Below, piece by piece: positions 52,364-62,287 of a stretch of DNA of 64,000 bases (positions are counted from its first letter, which is position 1; each line of letters begins with the position of its first letter). The notes below the pieces were generated by a model. It did not search any database. It saw only the letters and a program-made list of their open reading frames with translations, and was not told the origin of the DNA. Origin of the DNA: CBDFKQ01 sp965248855. GTDB taxonomy: Bacteria > Bacteroidota > Bacteroidia > Cytophagales > 172606-1. The position numbers were made by a program, and so were the translations under genes. The DNA lies in NCBI GenBank assembly GCA_965248855.1, contig CBDFKQ010000003.1, positions 62,001-126,000 on the forward strand, in the 5' to 3' direction.

Positions 52364-52456
52364 TATGTAAGTTTTTTTAAATTTTATATAACTTTTTCAC
52401 AATTTTTTCGTATTCTTACTGATTTACAAAAAAGCAAATATTCTAAATACTCTATT

Positions 52457-53404
52457 ATGAACGACGAAACGACAAACTATCAAACGCCTCCTCAAAATAA
52501 TAAAAGAACATTATTAATAGTAATTATTGCTGTTTTATTGGCTTCAAACTTTGTTTTAATTTATTTAAATTATATTAAATCAAAAGAAGTTAAAGAACAA
52601 AGCGAAACTATTGTAACTAAAGATAATGATATCAAGGTCGCAACCTCTAGACTTGATTCTATTTCTAAAGAATTAGATTCTAAAATTGAAGAAACCAAGC
52701 AATTAGGTGGTGATGTGGAATCTTTAAAACAACTTAAAGCTCAACTTGAATCTGATAAGGCGTCGTTAATCAGGGATAAACAAGCTTCTAATTTTTCTCT
52801 TCAAAAGTATCAGGATAAAATAAAAGTTTATGAATCGATGCTTGAAAAAAATGATGAAGAAATTAAAAAACTTAAAGGTGTAAATGAAGAATTACTTTCC
52901 GAAAACACGGGTTTAAAAACAAAACAAAATGTTTTATCAGATTCTATTGTAGGTATTTCGAAAGAAAAACAAGATTTACAAGATAAAGTAACTATAGCTT
53001 CTGCTCTTAAAACTGAAAGTATTTCGGTTTATGCCATTTCTGAAAAGGGAAAAGAAAGAGATGATAAGGACAATGAATTTAAAGCAAAACGAGTTGATAA
53101 AATAAGAATTACCTGTCAATTGGCAGAAAATAAAATTGCTAAAATTGAAGGAAAAAATATTTATTTAAGAATTGTAGAACCTGATGGTGTTACCTTATCC
53201 GACCCATTAAGCGGTGGGGGAACTATGACATCCAATGGAAAAGAAATGCCTTATACAACCAAACAGGACATACTATTTGACAATACGAAACAAAAAATAA
53301 CTTTTGTTTTCAAAAAAGGAAGCCCTTATAAAACCGGCAAGCACAGGGTTCAACTTTATTCTGAAGGTTTTGAAATCGGTGCAGGTAGTTTTATAATTAA
53401 ATAA
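52457..53404 (+). CDS. Membrane-anchored coiled-coil protein
   Basis: 315 residues. A short cytoplasmic N-terminus (1-18), a single membrane helix (19-39), a coiled coil (about 45-180) with Glu/Lys/Leu heptads, and a C-terminal beta domain (about 195-315) with Y-L-R-I-V-E-P-D-G-V. The topology suggests a periplasmic structural protein. No family recognised. It has its own terminator at 53424-53461. Confidence 0.75.
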   Translation: MNDETTNYQTPPQNNKRTLLIVIIAVLLASNFVLIYLNYIKSKEVKEQSETIVTKDNDIKVATSRLDSISKELDSKIEETKQLGGDVESLKQLKAQLESDKASLIRDKQASNFSLQKYQDKIKVYESMLEKNDEEIKKLKGVNEELLSENTGLKTKQNVLSDSIVGISKEKQDLQDKVTIASALKTESISVYAISEKGKERDDKDNEFKAKRVDKIRITCQLAENKIAKIEGKNIYLRIVEPDGVTLSDPLSGGGTMTSNGKEMPYTTKQDILFDNTKQKITFVFKKGSPYKTGKHRVQLYSEGFEIGAGSFIIK

Positions 53405-53423
53405 AAATATAATATCATTATTT

Positions 53424-53461
53424 AAAAATGGTTTGGACTTAATTGTTCAAACCATTTTTTT
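53424..53461 (+). terminator. Terminator after the coiled-coil membrane protein
   Basis: AAAAATGGTTTG (53424-53435) pairs with CAAACCATTTTT (53448-53459) and runs into T residues. Confidence 0.88.
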
Positions 53462-53640
53462 ATATTTTTAAATAATAAAAACAATAGAAGATTTAGAATT
53501 TTTCAAAAGTGTATAAAAACTATAAGAAGTAATTTCTTATAAAAAATTAACTTTAGGTCATTAAATTGTATATACCTTAAAATAGAAAAAATTGCAAGGT
53601 TGAGTAAATCTTTTTTCAATTTTTTATCAACTAATAAATT

Positions 53641-54402
53641 ATGAATAAAATTGCATTGATTACAGGTGCTACTTCAGGTATTGGAGAAGCAACAGCTCAT
53701 TTATTAGCAACTAAAAACATTTCTTTAATTTTATGTGGAAGAAGGCAGGAAAGATTGGATGAATTAAAAAATGAATTAAAAAATATTACAAAAATTTATA
53801 CTCTTTCTTTTGATGTGCAAAATTGGAGTGATGTTGAAAAAAATATAAACGCACTTCCACCTGAATGGCAAAAAATTGATATTTTAATAAATAATGCTGG
53901 TAATGCACATGGTTTATCATCCATTCAGGAAGGAGATGTGAAAGATTGGGAAATGATGATTGATACGAATGTAAAAGGCCTTCTTTATCTCACAAGATTG
54001 ATTTCACCTAAAATGGTTGAAAGAAAATCAGGGCAAATAATAAACTTGGGTTCAATTGCAGGAAAAGAAGTATACCCAAATGGAAACGTTTATAATGCAT
54101 CTAAATTTGCTGTTGATGCGCTTACAAAAGGGATGATGATGGATATGAACCCTTATGGAATTAAAGTAACTTCAATAAACCCCGGTGCAGTTGAAACAGA
54201 ATTTTCACTTGTTCGTTTTAAAGGCAATGAAGAAAGGGCGGAAAAAGTTTATCAGGGTTTTACACCATTAAAAGCCGAAGATGTAGCCAATGCAATTTGG
54301 TTCGCAATAAATCAACCTGATCATGTAAATATTGCCGATTTAACTATTATGCCTTTAGCTCAGGCAAGCGCAACAGTTTTAAATAGAAAACAAATAAACT
54401 AA
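53641..54402 (+). CDS. Short-chain dehydrogenase/reductase (YdfG-like)
   Basis: 253 residues. T-G-A-T-S-G-I-G (8-15) binds the cofactor; G-R-R at 33-35 suggests NADP. N-N-A-G is 84-87; the catalytic set is S138, Y151, K155. Length and the Y-N-A-S-K-F-A-V-D motif resemble the serine/3-hydroxy acid dehydrogenase group. The physiological substrate is unknown. Confidence 0.92.
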   Translation: MNKIALITGATSGIGEATAHLLATKNISLILCGRRQERLDELKNELKNITKIYTLSFDVQNWSDVEKNINALPPEWQKIDILINNAGNAHGLSSIQEGDVKDWEMMIDTNVKGLLYLTRLISPKMVERKSGQIINLGSIAGKEVYPNGNVYNASKFAVDALTKGMMMDMNPYGIKVTSINPGAVETEFSLVRFKGNEERAEKVYQGFTPLKAEDVANAIWFAINQPDHVNIADLTIMPLAQASATVLNRKQIN

Positions 54403-54415
54403 ATAATAAAATATT

Positions 54416-54691
54416 ATGAATGAGGTATTTGTATCAACTCGTTGGGTAAATTTATTTTTTCCTAATGAAGTAATTTTTAATGATAAAGGAGTAACTTTTA
54501 AAATAAACAGAATGATTGGCGGAACCGAAAGTTTTGTTTTCTATACTGATATTTCGGGTGTTGAAATTGATTCTGGTTTGTTTTTTGCTACCATAAGAGC
54601 AATTCCAAGAGCAAGACAAGAAATTATTATTAAAAGTTTTTATAAAAAAGATGCTGCTGAAATTAAGCGATTAATTTTGGAAAGAGTTTAA
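54416..54691 (+). CDS. Small PH-domain-like protein
   Basis: 91 residues. A strand-rich sequence ending in an amphipathic helix (D-A-A-E-I-K-R-L-I-L-E-R), with W-V-N-L-F-F-P-N-E-V near the start, resembles bacterial PH-like domains (bPH). No signal peptide. It starts 14 bases after the SDR gene and ends 27 bases before the EamA transporter, so the three may form an operon. Confidence 0.6.
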   Translation: MNEVFVSTRWVNLFFPNEVIFNDKGVTFKINRMIGGTESFVFYTDISGVEIDSGLFFATIRAIPRARQEIIIKSFYKKDAAEIKRLILERV

Positions 54692-54717
54692 TTTCTAATA
54701 TCCTTTATTTATTATTT

Positions 54718-55650
54718 GTGATTACTGCAGAACCGAAATTTAAAGACTATCTTCTATTACATTTTATCGTTTTCATTTGGGGATTTACCGCTATCATAGG
54801 TAAATTAATTTCTATCCCAGCCGTTGAACTTGTTTTATATAGAACATTAATTGCATTTTTAATATTAGTAGTATTGATTTATTTTCAGAAAAAAACATTT
54901 TTTTTAGGCAAAAGAGAGCTTTTTAAAGTTTTTGGAACAGGTTTACTTATAGCAGGGCATTGGATTTTATTTTTTGGAGCAGCAAGGGTTTCTAATGTTT
55001 CTGCTTGTTTGGTAGGAATGGCTACCAGTTCACTTTGGACAAGTATTTTAGAACCAGTTGTGAATAAAAAGAAAATAAGTATTTTAGAAATTGGTTTGGG
55101 CTTATTTGTTATTGCAGGTTTATATTTAGTTTTTCAAGTCGACACAAAATATATTTTAGGCGTAACAATGGCCATTGGTTCAGCTATGTTAGCATCAGGT
55201 TTTAGTATTGCTAATAGTCATTTGGTAAAAAAACATGATTCATATACTATCACTTTATATGAAATGGCGGGAGCTTTTGTGGGAACAGTTCTATTTATAC
55301 CATTTTATTTAAAATATTTCTCCATTTCGCATTCTTTACAAATGTTACCAAGTTGGTTGGATTGGATTTATATTATTATTCTTTCAGGGGTTTGTACAGT
55401 TTATGCCTTTTCGATGGGGGTTAAATTATTAAAAACATTCACTGCTTTTATCATGAATTTAACTGTTAATCTTGAACCAGTTTACGGAATAATTTTAGCT
55501 TTTTTAATTTTTGGGGAAGAAGAAAAAATGACTACTGGTTTTTATGTGGGTACTCTAATAATCCTTCTATCAGTTATTTTTTATCCTATTTTACAAACAC
55601 AAACTCAAAAAATTTCTGCAAAGGCAAAAAGAGCTTTTGTTAAGCAATAA
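54718..55650 (+). CDS. EamA/DMT-family transporter
   Basis: 310 residues from a GTG at 54718 (no ATG nearby; the protein begins at K-D-Y-L-L-L-H-F). Ten membrane helices arranged as two EamA repeats; the first has W-G-F-T-A-I-I-G-K, the second N-L-T-V-N-L-E-P-V-Y-G. Family members export amino acids or other metabolites; the substrate cannot be told. Confidence 0.9.
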   Translation: MITAEPKFKDYLLLHFIVFIWGFTAIIGKLISIPAVELVLYRTLIAFLILVVLIYFQKKTFFLGKRELFKVFGTGLLIAGHWILFFGAARVSNVSACLVGMATSSLWTSILEPVVNKKKISILEIGLGLFVIAGLYLVFQVDTKYILGVTMAIGSAMLASGFSIANSHLVKKHDSYTITLYEMAGAFVGTVLFIPFYLKYFSISHSLQMLPSWLDWIYIIILSGVCTVYAFSMGVKLLKTFTAFIMNLTVNLEPVYGIILAFLIFGEEEKMTTGFYVGTLIILLSVIFYPILQTQTQKISAKAKRAFVKQ

Positions 55651-55803
55651 AGATTAAAATGTTACCCTACCTATGAATTGTCTGAATTTTGATTTTTATG
55701 ATTAAATGATTATTGAGATTAATATAAAATACATTTTATTGGGGCAAAAATGTTTGTTGGTTTAGTATAGTTTAATAATTACATTATAAAGTTAAAATAA
55801 TTT

Positions 55804-56523
55804 CTAACGTAATCTAAACCCCAATTTTGCACCGAAACCTACATGTGGGAATATATAGGTACGTCCGGTATATTTATCTGCGTTAAATACATTCCAAAAA
55901 GTATTAGTGATAGTTCCAGATGAATTATTACCACCATACTGGTTTAAAACTATGTATTCTGTATTTGAAACCCTTACACCTATGCCTGCAAATAGATCTA
56001 CAAAAAAATATTTTCGTATTCCAATTTGCCTTCCAAGCTTGACCCATAATATCGATGCTTTTCTATTCGCTGATGCTTCAATGTAATCATATTTAATATT
56101 ATCAACAATAAGGAATGAGTTATCTCTTTTAAATTGTGTGGTAAAATAACATGCTTCCAAGGCCAAATACGATTTACTCCCTTTTCCTAAATACCTTCTT
56201 GCTTCAATTCGATATTTCATATGGACTTGATCTCTGTCCTGAAGTTGATCCTGAGGATTAAAAAAACTATCTGACGTTTGAGGCCTCACCCCTAGAAATG
56301 AGGGTGTACCAATTCCAATTTCTGTTTGAATACTATAAAAATTGTGAAACTTTAATTCTAAACCTACTTGGAAAGTAGGAACTTTATTTAAAGCCAAATT
56401 TAATGGGGTCCATTTAAAATAAACTCCTTTTGGAAAACGTAGAGTTGAATCCCTATTACCAGCTCTCGTTTTCACAAAAACAAATGTTAAAATTATAATT
56501 AACAATAATTTCCAATGTTTCAT
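55804..56523 (-). CDS. Secreted outer-membrane beta-barrel-like protein
   Basis: 239 residues from the ATG at 56523, which gives a clean signal peptide (M-K-H-W-K-L-L-L-I-I-I-L); the 56538 start adds five residues. Short alternating strands (V-Y-F-K-W-T-P-L-N-L-A-L-N) and a final aromatic/charged strand (G-A-K-L-G-F-R-L-R) fit a small outer-membrane barrel of the DUF3575 type, but the family is not certain. Confidence 0.65.
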   Translation of the reverse strand: MKHWKLLLIIILTFVFVKTRAGNRDSTLRFPKGVYFKWTPLNLALNKVPTFQVGLELKFHNFYSIQTEIGIGTPSFLGVRPQTSDSFFNPQDQLQDRDQVHMKYRIEARRYLGKGSKSYLALEACYFTTQFKRDNSFLIVDNIKYDYIEASANRKASILWVKLGRQIGIRKYFFVDLFAGIGVRVSNTEYIVLNQYGGNNSSGTITNTFWNVFNADKYTGRTYIFPHVGFGAKLGFRLR

Positions 56524-56671
56524 TTGGTTAATTAACATTTGCTTTATAAACAGTTGATACTTATTTTTTCTAAATATCTAATATTATTAAAATTTTCGTT
56601 GTGTAAGGTGTTTTCACCTTACACTTTTTCACATGTAATACTAGAAATAAATTTTTTAGAAATAAAATAAT

Positions 56672-56950
56672 TTACTTTTTATCACTATGCCCCAAAGATT
56701 TATCAGGAGAAATTAAATCTCTAATAATTTGTTTTAATTCTTTAGCCTCAGGGAAATGGTTTTCAATTTTTCTATCGAAAACCATTTTATCATCAACATA
56801 AATTTTATAAGTACCGGCTTCTTCAGCCGGCTTTAAACTTAATTCACCGATTTCTTCAACAAAGGTGGTAAGTAACTCCTGCGCCATCCATGCTGCGCGC
56901 AAAAGCCAACCACATTTTGGGCAATATTCAATTAAAATTTTTGGTTTCAT
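56672..56950 (-). CDS. SelT/SelW/SelH family redox protein (Cys form)
   Basis: 92 residues, thioredoxin-like. E-Y-C-P-K-C-G-W-L-L-R-A (C10, C13) is the Rdx-family active site with Cys where animal homologs have Sec. It starts seven bases after ychF on the same strand and is probably co-transcribed with it. Redox role inferred from family. Confidence 0.9.
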   Translation of the reverse strand: MKPKILIEYCPKCGWLLRAAWMAQELLTTFVEEIGELSLKPAEEAGTYKIYVDDKMVFDRKIENHFPEAKELKQIIRDLISPDKSLGHSDKK

Positions 56951-56957
56951 TTATAAT

Positions 56958-58055
56958 TTAAACGTTAAACCTGAAATGCATAATATCACCATCGCCTACC
57001 ACATATTCCTTTCCTTCGATAGAAACTTTTCCGGCTTCACGACATGCCACTTCCGACTTATAACTTTCGTAATCTTTCATTTTAATTACTTCAGCTTTAA
57101 TAAAGCCGCGCTCAAAATCGGAGTGAATTACACCGGCAGCTTGTGGTGCTTTCCAACCTTTTTTAATTGTCCATGCGCGCACTTCCTGAACGCCGGCAGT
57201 AAAATAAGTTATCAAATCAAGTAAACTAAAACCTGCACGAATCATTTGATCTAATCCGGATTCTTTTAAACCGTATTCATCCAAAAACATTTGTTTTTCC
57301 TCTGCATCAGTAATCTCAGCAATTTGTGCTTCGAGCGCTGCACAAATTCTTAAAACTTCAGCATTTTCATTCTTTACTGCTTCTCTTAACACCTTCACAT
57401 ATTCATTATCTGCATGCAAAGAATTTTCATCAACATTGGCAATGTACAGTGCAGGTTTAAGAGTTAATAAAAATAAATCTGCCACTGCTTTTTTTTCTTC
57501 ATCTGTCGCTTCTATTAAACGGGCATTTTTCCCTTTTCCTAAGCCATCCTTATAACGTAATAATATTTCAAGTTCTTCTTTTGCTTTTGCATCACCGGCT
57601 TTTGCACCTCTTTCTACTTTCGAAATTTTTTTCTCGACGGATTCCAAATCTTTCAATTGTAATTCCATTTCTATAATTTCTTTATCAGAAACCGGATCAA
57701 CAGGTCCAACAGAACGGACAATATTAGGATCATCGAAGCAACGGATTACATGAACAATCGCATCCACATCACGAATATTAGCTAAAAATCCATTTCCTTT
57801 TCCACCACCTTTGCTTGCACCTTTTACCAAACCTGCTATATCAACAAACTCAATTGTTGCAGGCAGCACCCTTTGAGGAATAACAATGTCCGATAAAATT
57901 TTTAATCTTCCATCAGGTACATCTACAATTCCGATATTCGGATCTATTGTAGCAAATTCATAATTGGCTGCTACGTTTTGTATATTAGTAAGGGCAGAAA
58001 AAAGTGTAGATTTTCCAACATTTGGTAAACCAACAATACCACATTGAAGACTCAT
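56958..58055 (-). CDS. ychF: Redox-regulated ATPase YchF
   Basis: 365 residues. G1 G-L-P-N-V-G-K-S-T (8-16), G3 D-I-A-G-L-V-K-G-A, and the altered G4 N-V-D-E that gives YchF its ATP preference. A coiled coil and a C-terminal TGS domain follow. It binds ribosomes and modulates stress responses. A -7-like TATCTTTG lies at 58090-58097 on the minus strand, 35 bases before the start. Confidence 0.96.
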   Translation of the reverse strand: MSLQCGIVGLPNVGKSTLFSALTNIQNVAANYEFATIDPNIGIVDVPDGRLKILSDIVIPQRVLPATIEFVDIAGLVKGASKGGGKGNGFLANIRDVDAIVHVIRCFDDPNIVRSVGPVDPVSDKEIIEMELQLKDLESVEKKISKVERGAKAGDAKAKEELEILLRYKDGLGKGKNARLIEATDEEKKAVADLFLLTLKPALYIANVDENSLHADNEYVKVLREAVKNENAEVLRICAALEAQIAEITDAEEKQMFLDEYGLKESGLDQMIRAGFSLLDLITYFTAGVQEVRAWTIKKGWKAPQAAGVIHSDFERGFIKAEVIKMKDYESYKSEVACREAGKVSIEGKEYVVGDGDIMHFRFNV

Positions 58056-58243
58056 GTATAAAAAAGTTTATTCTATTTTAAATAAGCCGCAAAGATAGAA
58101 ATAATAAAATTTATTTCGTTTTTACTTTATTAATAATTCTTTTTGATTTAATAGAATATAGTGCGTGATTAGATTCAGCTAATTTTCAATAAAAATAAGT
58201 CATGTAAATAAATTATAAAAAAAGTGTTTATTATTCATCCTTA

Positions 58244-59473
58244 TTATTCAGCTAAAAGTTTATTGATTAAACTTTCAAATTTTTCAACAAATTCATCATA
58301 ATATTTTCCTGTTCCGGGTCCATTGAAGCCTGTGTGTATTTCTCTTACTTTCCCTTTTTTGTCAATAATAATGGCAGTAGGGAACGACATCACTTTATTT
58401 AGCATTGGTAAAGCATCGGAGGCTGCCTCGGTAGTATTTTTTCCGGCAAGTAAAATTGTATAATCAACACCCATCCGCTTAATCATTTTTTTTATTTTTG
58501 GTCCGGATACTAAAAGTTCAGGACTTTTTTCGAACGATAAACCAATTATTTCTAAGCCTTTTTGTTTATTTTTTTTATAAAAGGGAGCCAGAAAATTAGT
58601 TTCGTCCATGCAATTTGGGCACCACGAGCCCATTATTTGTATCACAACCACTTTTCCTTTAAATCTTTTATCATTTATTGATACCGGCGTTCCGTTCACA
58701 TCGGGAAAAGTAAAATCAATTTTATCATATCCTTTTTTAAGGTAAGTGAGTGAAAAAGCATCGGGTAAAAACGCTTTTTCATTTTTAATGGCAACGAATA
58801 GTTTATATCCTGCTTTACCTGACCAAAAACCTCCTCTTAAAGTATCCCCAAATCGTTTAGCTTTCAATAAATATAAATCGGCACCATTAAAAGATGAAAG
58901 TAAAAGACTGTCACCAAATAAATTTCCGGTTAAATATCGATAATCGCCGGTAGGCGTTAAAAATGTACCGTTGATGATATTACCTTCTTGTTCAAAAACA
59001 CCAATAGCATTAACAGTATCTATTTTTTTATAAAATATTGTTTGCCATTTACCGCTGATATTTCCATTTGCTTTTTCTGTTCCTGCAAATCTCGGTTTAT
59101 TACTAAGCGTTGCACTAAAATTAAAATTTATAATTTTAGTCAGGTTATGCCTGGTAAATCTTCCAATTAAAGTACTGTCCTTAATACCGGCAACAATTTC
59201 TGATTCAAATATTTCCATTGGTATGTATATAGAATCACCTCTAATAATGGCACTGTCTAATTTTAATTTCTCTTTCCCATTTATGGCATAAGCATTAAAT
59301 AAAGTGTCGTTAATTTTTTGTAATTCTATCTCGAAAGGTAAATTTCCTCCACTCATTTTTATAATGGAGTGATATGTGCCTTGAAGAACAGTTGTATTTT
59401 TATCTTTATTTTTAGAACAAGATAAAAGGAGCGGTATTAAAAATAAAACGTTGATTAATTTGCGTAACGACAT
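58244..59473 (-). CDS. TlpA-family thiol-disulfide oxidoreductase lipoprotein
   Basis: 409 residues. Lipoprotein signal with the Cys in L-L-L-S-C-S near residue 19. Residues about 30-250 form a beta-rich DUF4369-like domain. The C-terminal ~140 residues are a thioredoxin fold with M-G-S-W-C-P-N-C near 285 and the cis-Pro in S-F-P-T-A-I. Likely a periplasmic or surface reductase for cytochrome or envelope thiols. Confidence 0.88.
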   Translation of the reverse strand: MSLRKLINVLFLIPLLLSCSKNKDKNTTVLQGTYHSIIKMSGGNLPFEIELQKINDTLFNAYAINGKEKLKLDSAIIRGDSIYIPMEIFESEIVAGIKDSTLIGRFTRHNLTKIINFNFSATLSNKPRFAGTEKANGNISGKWQTIFYKKIDTVNAIGVFEQEGNIINGTFLTPTGDYRYLTGNLFGDSLLLSSFNGADLYLLKAKRFGDTLRGGFWSGKAGYKLFVAIKNEKAFLPDAFSLTYLKKGYDKIDFTFPDVNGTPVSINDKRFKGKVVVIQIMGSWCPNCMDETNFLAPFYKKNKQKGLEIIGLSFEKSPELLVSGPKIKKMIKRMGVDYTILLAGKNTTEAASDALPMLNKVMSFPTAIIIDKKGKVREIHTGFNGPGTGKYYDEFVEKFESLINKLLAE

Positions 59474-59521
59474 AAATTATATTTTTAACATATATAAAAA
59501 AATGGTTCAGCCATATATAAC

Positions 59522-59558
59522 AAAAAAATGCGATTAGAGTTTCTAATCGCATTTTTTT
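59522..59558. terminator. Bidirectional terminator between minus-strand genes
   Basis: AAAAAAATGCGATTAGA (59522-59538) pairs exactly with TCTAATCGCATTTTTTT (59542-59558) with a 3-base loop. On the minus strand it ends the transcript of 59574-59981. Confidence 0.92.
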
Positions 59559-59573
59559 TATTATTTGTTTAAT

Positions 59574-59981
59574 TTAATGTTTTTCTTTTTTTTTCAAATC
59601 ATGTTTTTCTTTCTTCTTTTCCATTCTCTCTTTTTTTGCCTGCCAATATTTATCGTATTGTATTGGTGTTAAAACTGCTTTATATTTTGCATCAGTGCTT
59701 TCATCTAAAGTTTTAAATTCTTTTCCCTTAGCCTGTTTATCTGTTTGGTTTTTATATTTTGTACGCAATTCATCAATTTTTTTGATATGCTCTAAATCAA
59801 TTGCTTTTACTTTGGCAGTTTGGTCAGCTGTTAAACCAAGCGATTTTGCAAAATGTTGGCTGTGTTTTTCTGCTCTTTCCTCAGGGGTTTTTGAAGAGGA
59901 ATTTAATGTTGAATCTGTTTGTGCAAATGCAAGCTTACACCAACAAATTAAGATAACGGCGATTAAAAATATTTTTTTCAT
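59574..59981 (-). CDS. Secreted Lys-rich helical protein (Spy/DUF4890-like)
   Basis: 135 residues. Signal peptide 1-20 (ending F-A-Q). The mature part is helical with L-G-L-T-A-D-Q-T-A-K-V and L-T-P-I-Q-Y-D-K-Y, the LTxxQ-type repeats of Spy-like periplasmic chaperones, and a very basic tail. Its role is probably in envelope stress; not proven. Followed by a strong terminator. Confidence 0.75.
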   Translation of the reverse strand: MKKIFLIAVILICWCKLAFAQTDSTLNSSSKTPEERAEKHSQHFAKSLGLTADQTAKVKAIDLEHIKKIDELRTKYKNQTDKQAKGKEFKTLDESTDAKYKAVLTPIQYDKYWQAKKERMEKKKEKHDLKKKEKH

Positions 59982-60049
59982 TTAATTATTATTTAAGTTA
60001 ATATTTGGATTATTTATTGAGTACAGGGTTTAATTATTAAAACATTATT

Positions 60050-60463
60050 TTATTCTATTTTTTTTTCTGTTTTTTCCAAAATAAAATCATTTAAAATATC
60101 ATCCAATTCGGAAAAAGCATTTTCCCCTTTAATAATATAATCTTTCACCCCAAGGTTAATTAATTCTAAAACCAGTTTGCCATCATCCTGCCCGCTCAAC
60201 ATTACTATTCTTGGGTCAAGCCCTCTATATCTGATAGCCGTAACTACATCATTTCCATTCATTTTACTGCCGCTCTGTGTAAGATAATAATCAAGGATAA
60301 CGATATCCGGCTTTAATGCAAGATGATTTATAGCATTTTCACCCGAATCGAAACTGTGAATTTCAAAAACCTTTTTTCGGTCAATATATTTTTTTAAAAT
60401 AAACAATGAAGTTTCATCATCATCTACCAGAAACAAAACTAATCTTTTATCTTCTTCACTCAT
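60050..60463 (-). CDS. Single-domain response regulator
   Basis: 137 residues: one receiver domain only. Acidic pocket D-D-D at 14-16, phospho-acceptor D58 in D-I-V-I-L-D-Y-Y, S/T in M-L-S-G-Q, and K in D-Y-I-I-K-G. No output domain, so it acts through protein contacts. Its kinase is unknown. Confidence 0.9.
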   Translation of the reverse strand: MSEEDKRLVLFLVDDDETSLFILKKYIDRKKVFEIHSFDSGENAINHLALKPDIVILDYYLTQSGSKMNGNDVVTAIRYRGLDPRIVMLSGQDDGKLVLELINLGVKDYIIKGENAFSELDDILNDFILEKTEKKIE

Positions 60464-60584
60464 TTTCTTATTATTTAATTCGATTCACAGGTATAATATT
60501 TAATACTTGAATCCCTTATTCTTAATTGTATATTAGATATTTAATTCATAAATAGATAATTTTCTTTACTTAATCAATTGTTAC

Positions 60585-61520
60585 TTAATTTTGCTTTACA
60601 CTTGCAAGCAAATATAGAACCGCCATTCTTATAGCAACACCATTTTCCACCTGATCCAATATTATTGAATGATTAGAATCTGCAGCGTCACTACTTAACT
60701 CAACTCCTCTGTTTATCGGCCCGGGATGCATTAATAGAATTGGTTTGTCTAATTCATCAAGCATTTTTTTATTAATTCCAAAATATAAACTATATTCTCT
60801 GAGTGATGGAAAATATTTAATTTGTTGGCGTTCCAGCTGAATGCGTAAAACATTGGCTACATCGCACCACTTAAGTGCTTTTTTTACATCAGTTTCAACT
60901 ATCACCCCAATTTCAGAAATATATTTAGGAATTAATGTCGATGGGCCGCAAACCATTACCTGAGCTCCCATTTTTTGTAATAAAAATATATTTGAAAGTG
61001 CAACTCTTGAGTGTAAGATGTCACCGATAATGGCTATTTTTTTATTTTCAAGTTCGCCTAATTTTTCTTTAATTGAAAAAGCATCTAACAATGCCTGAGT
61101 TGGATGTTCATGAGTGCCGTCTCCTGCATTTATAATATTTGCTTTAATGTTTTTAGCAAGAAAATGTGGCGCTCCGGGGCTTTGGTGCCTCATTACAATC
61201 ATATCCACTTTCATTGCCAAAATATTATTAACAGTATCGAGTAGTGTTTCGCCTTTTTTTACAGAACTGCCTGAAGAGGAAAAATTAATTACATCTGCCG
61301 AAAGTCTTTTTTGAGCCAATTCAAAAGATAATCTTGTACGGGTTGAATTTTCAAAAAAAACGTTTGCTATGGTTATATCACGCAACGAGGGTACTTTTTT
61401 GATAGGCCGGCTTAAAACTTCTTTGAAATTAGTTGCCGATTCCAGTATCAGATTTATATCCTGTGGCGTTAAGTTTTTTATTCCCAGTAAATGTTTAACA
61501 CTCAATGAGGACAGGGACAT
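60585..61520 (-). CDS. pyrB: Aspartate carbamoyltransferase catalytic subunit
   Basis: 311 residues. Carbamoyl-phosphate loop S-T-R-T-R, H-P-T-Q-A, and the aspartate loop H-P-G-P-I-N-R-G-V-E. It makes carbamoyl aspartate in pyrimidine synthesis. It follows pyrR by 37 bases on the same strand; no pyrI is present, consistent with an unregulated trimer under PyrR control. Confidence 0.96.
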   Translation of the reverse strand: MSLSSLSVKHLLGIKNLTPQDINLILESATNFKEVLSRPIKKVPSLRDITIANVFFENSTRTRLSFELAQKRLSADVINFSSSGSSVKKGETLLDTVNNILAMKVDMIVMRHQSPGAPHFLAKNIKANIINAGDGTHEHPTQALLDAFSIKEKLGELENKKIAIIGDILHSRVALSNIFLLQKMGAQVMVCGPSTLIPKYISEIGVIVETDVKKALKWCDVANVLRIQLERQQIKYFPSLREYSLYFGINKKMLDELDKPILLMHPGPINRGVELSSDAADSNHSIILDQVENGVAIRMAVLYLLASVKQN

Positions 61521-61557
61521 TTTTTATTATTTAAAAGATCAAAAAAAATATTTTCTA

Positions 61558-62094
61558 TTATGTTTCGAGCCAAATGGCATCCTCTTCACACCCCTGTTCT
61601 TTCCACTCAGCCAATACTCTTTGCGAAAAAACAGAATCGACATACTTGCCTACATAATCGGCTTCTATTGGTAATTCTCTGGTATATTTTCTGTCAATTA
61701 AAACCAATAACTCAACCTTATCAGGCCTGCCAAAGGCTGTCATAGCATCTAATGCCGATCGAACAGTTCGGCCCGTAAATAATACGTCATCAATTAATAT
61801 TACATTTTTCTTTTCTATAACAAAAGGTATATCAGTTGTATTCGCTTTTATCGGTATATCCCTTCTTCTAAAATCATCACGATAAAAAGTAGTATCGAGC
61901 CGGCCAATCAATATTGTTTTATTTAATAAAAACTCTAATTTTTCCTGAATTCTTTTTGCAGGAAAGTAACCTCTGGGTTGCATACCTATAAGTACAGAAT
62001 TCGAAAAATCGTTATGGTTTTCGATTAATTGCTGACAAAGCCGGTTTAAGGTAATATCTAAAAGATTAGTATTTAAAATCAGTCTTTTTGACAC
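61558..62094 (-). CDS. pyrR: Bifunctional pyr operon regulator / uracil phosphoribosyltransferase
   Basis: 178 residues. PRPP-binding loop V-I-L-I-D-D-V-L-F-T-G-R-T, and M-Q-P-R-G and D-T-T-F-Y-R-D-D are typical of PyrR. The family regulates pyr transcription by attenuation and has UPRTase activity. I found no clear anti-terminator/terminator pair in the 37-base gap before pyrB or in the leader, so the regulation here is uncertain. Confidence 0.94.
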   Translation of the reverse strand: MSKRLILNTNLLDITLNRLCQQLIENHNDFSNSVLIGMQPRGYFPAKRIQEKLEFLLNKTILIGRLDTTFYRDDFRRRDIPIKANTTDIPFVIEKKNVILIDDVLFTGRTVRSALDAMTAFGRPDKVELLVLIDRKYTRELPIEADYVGKYVDSVFSQRVLAEWKEQGCEEDAIWLET

Positions 62095-62287
62095 GGCGGA
62101 AATTTTTTACAATTCAGCAAAATTATGGAAAATATTAAATATCTAATGAAAAACAATTTATTTAAAAAAATATTGATATATGAATATCGTTTTTTTGATA
62201 TTTTTTTCAAAAAAAATAATTTTGAATTAAAAAATATATTTATATCAAGAAAACCCATTTCCAAAAATCAATTTTTAATTTTGTTTC

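Noticed and set aside
61521..62287. PyrR-dependent attenuator in the pyrR/pyrB leaders
   Set aside because: The gaps are short or AT-rich without a terminator/anti-terminator pair or the conserved PyrR-binding loop.
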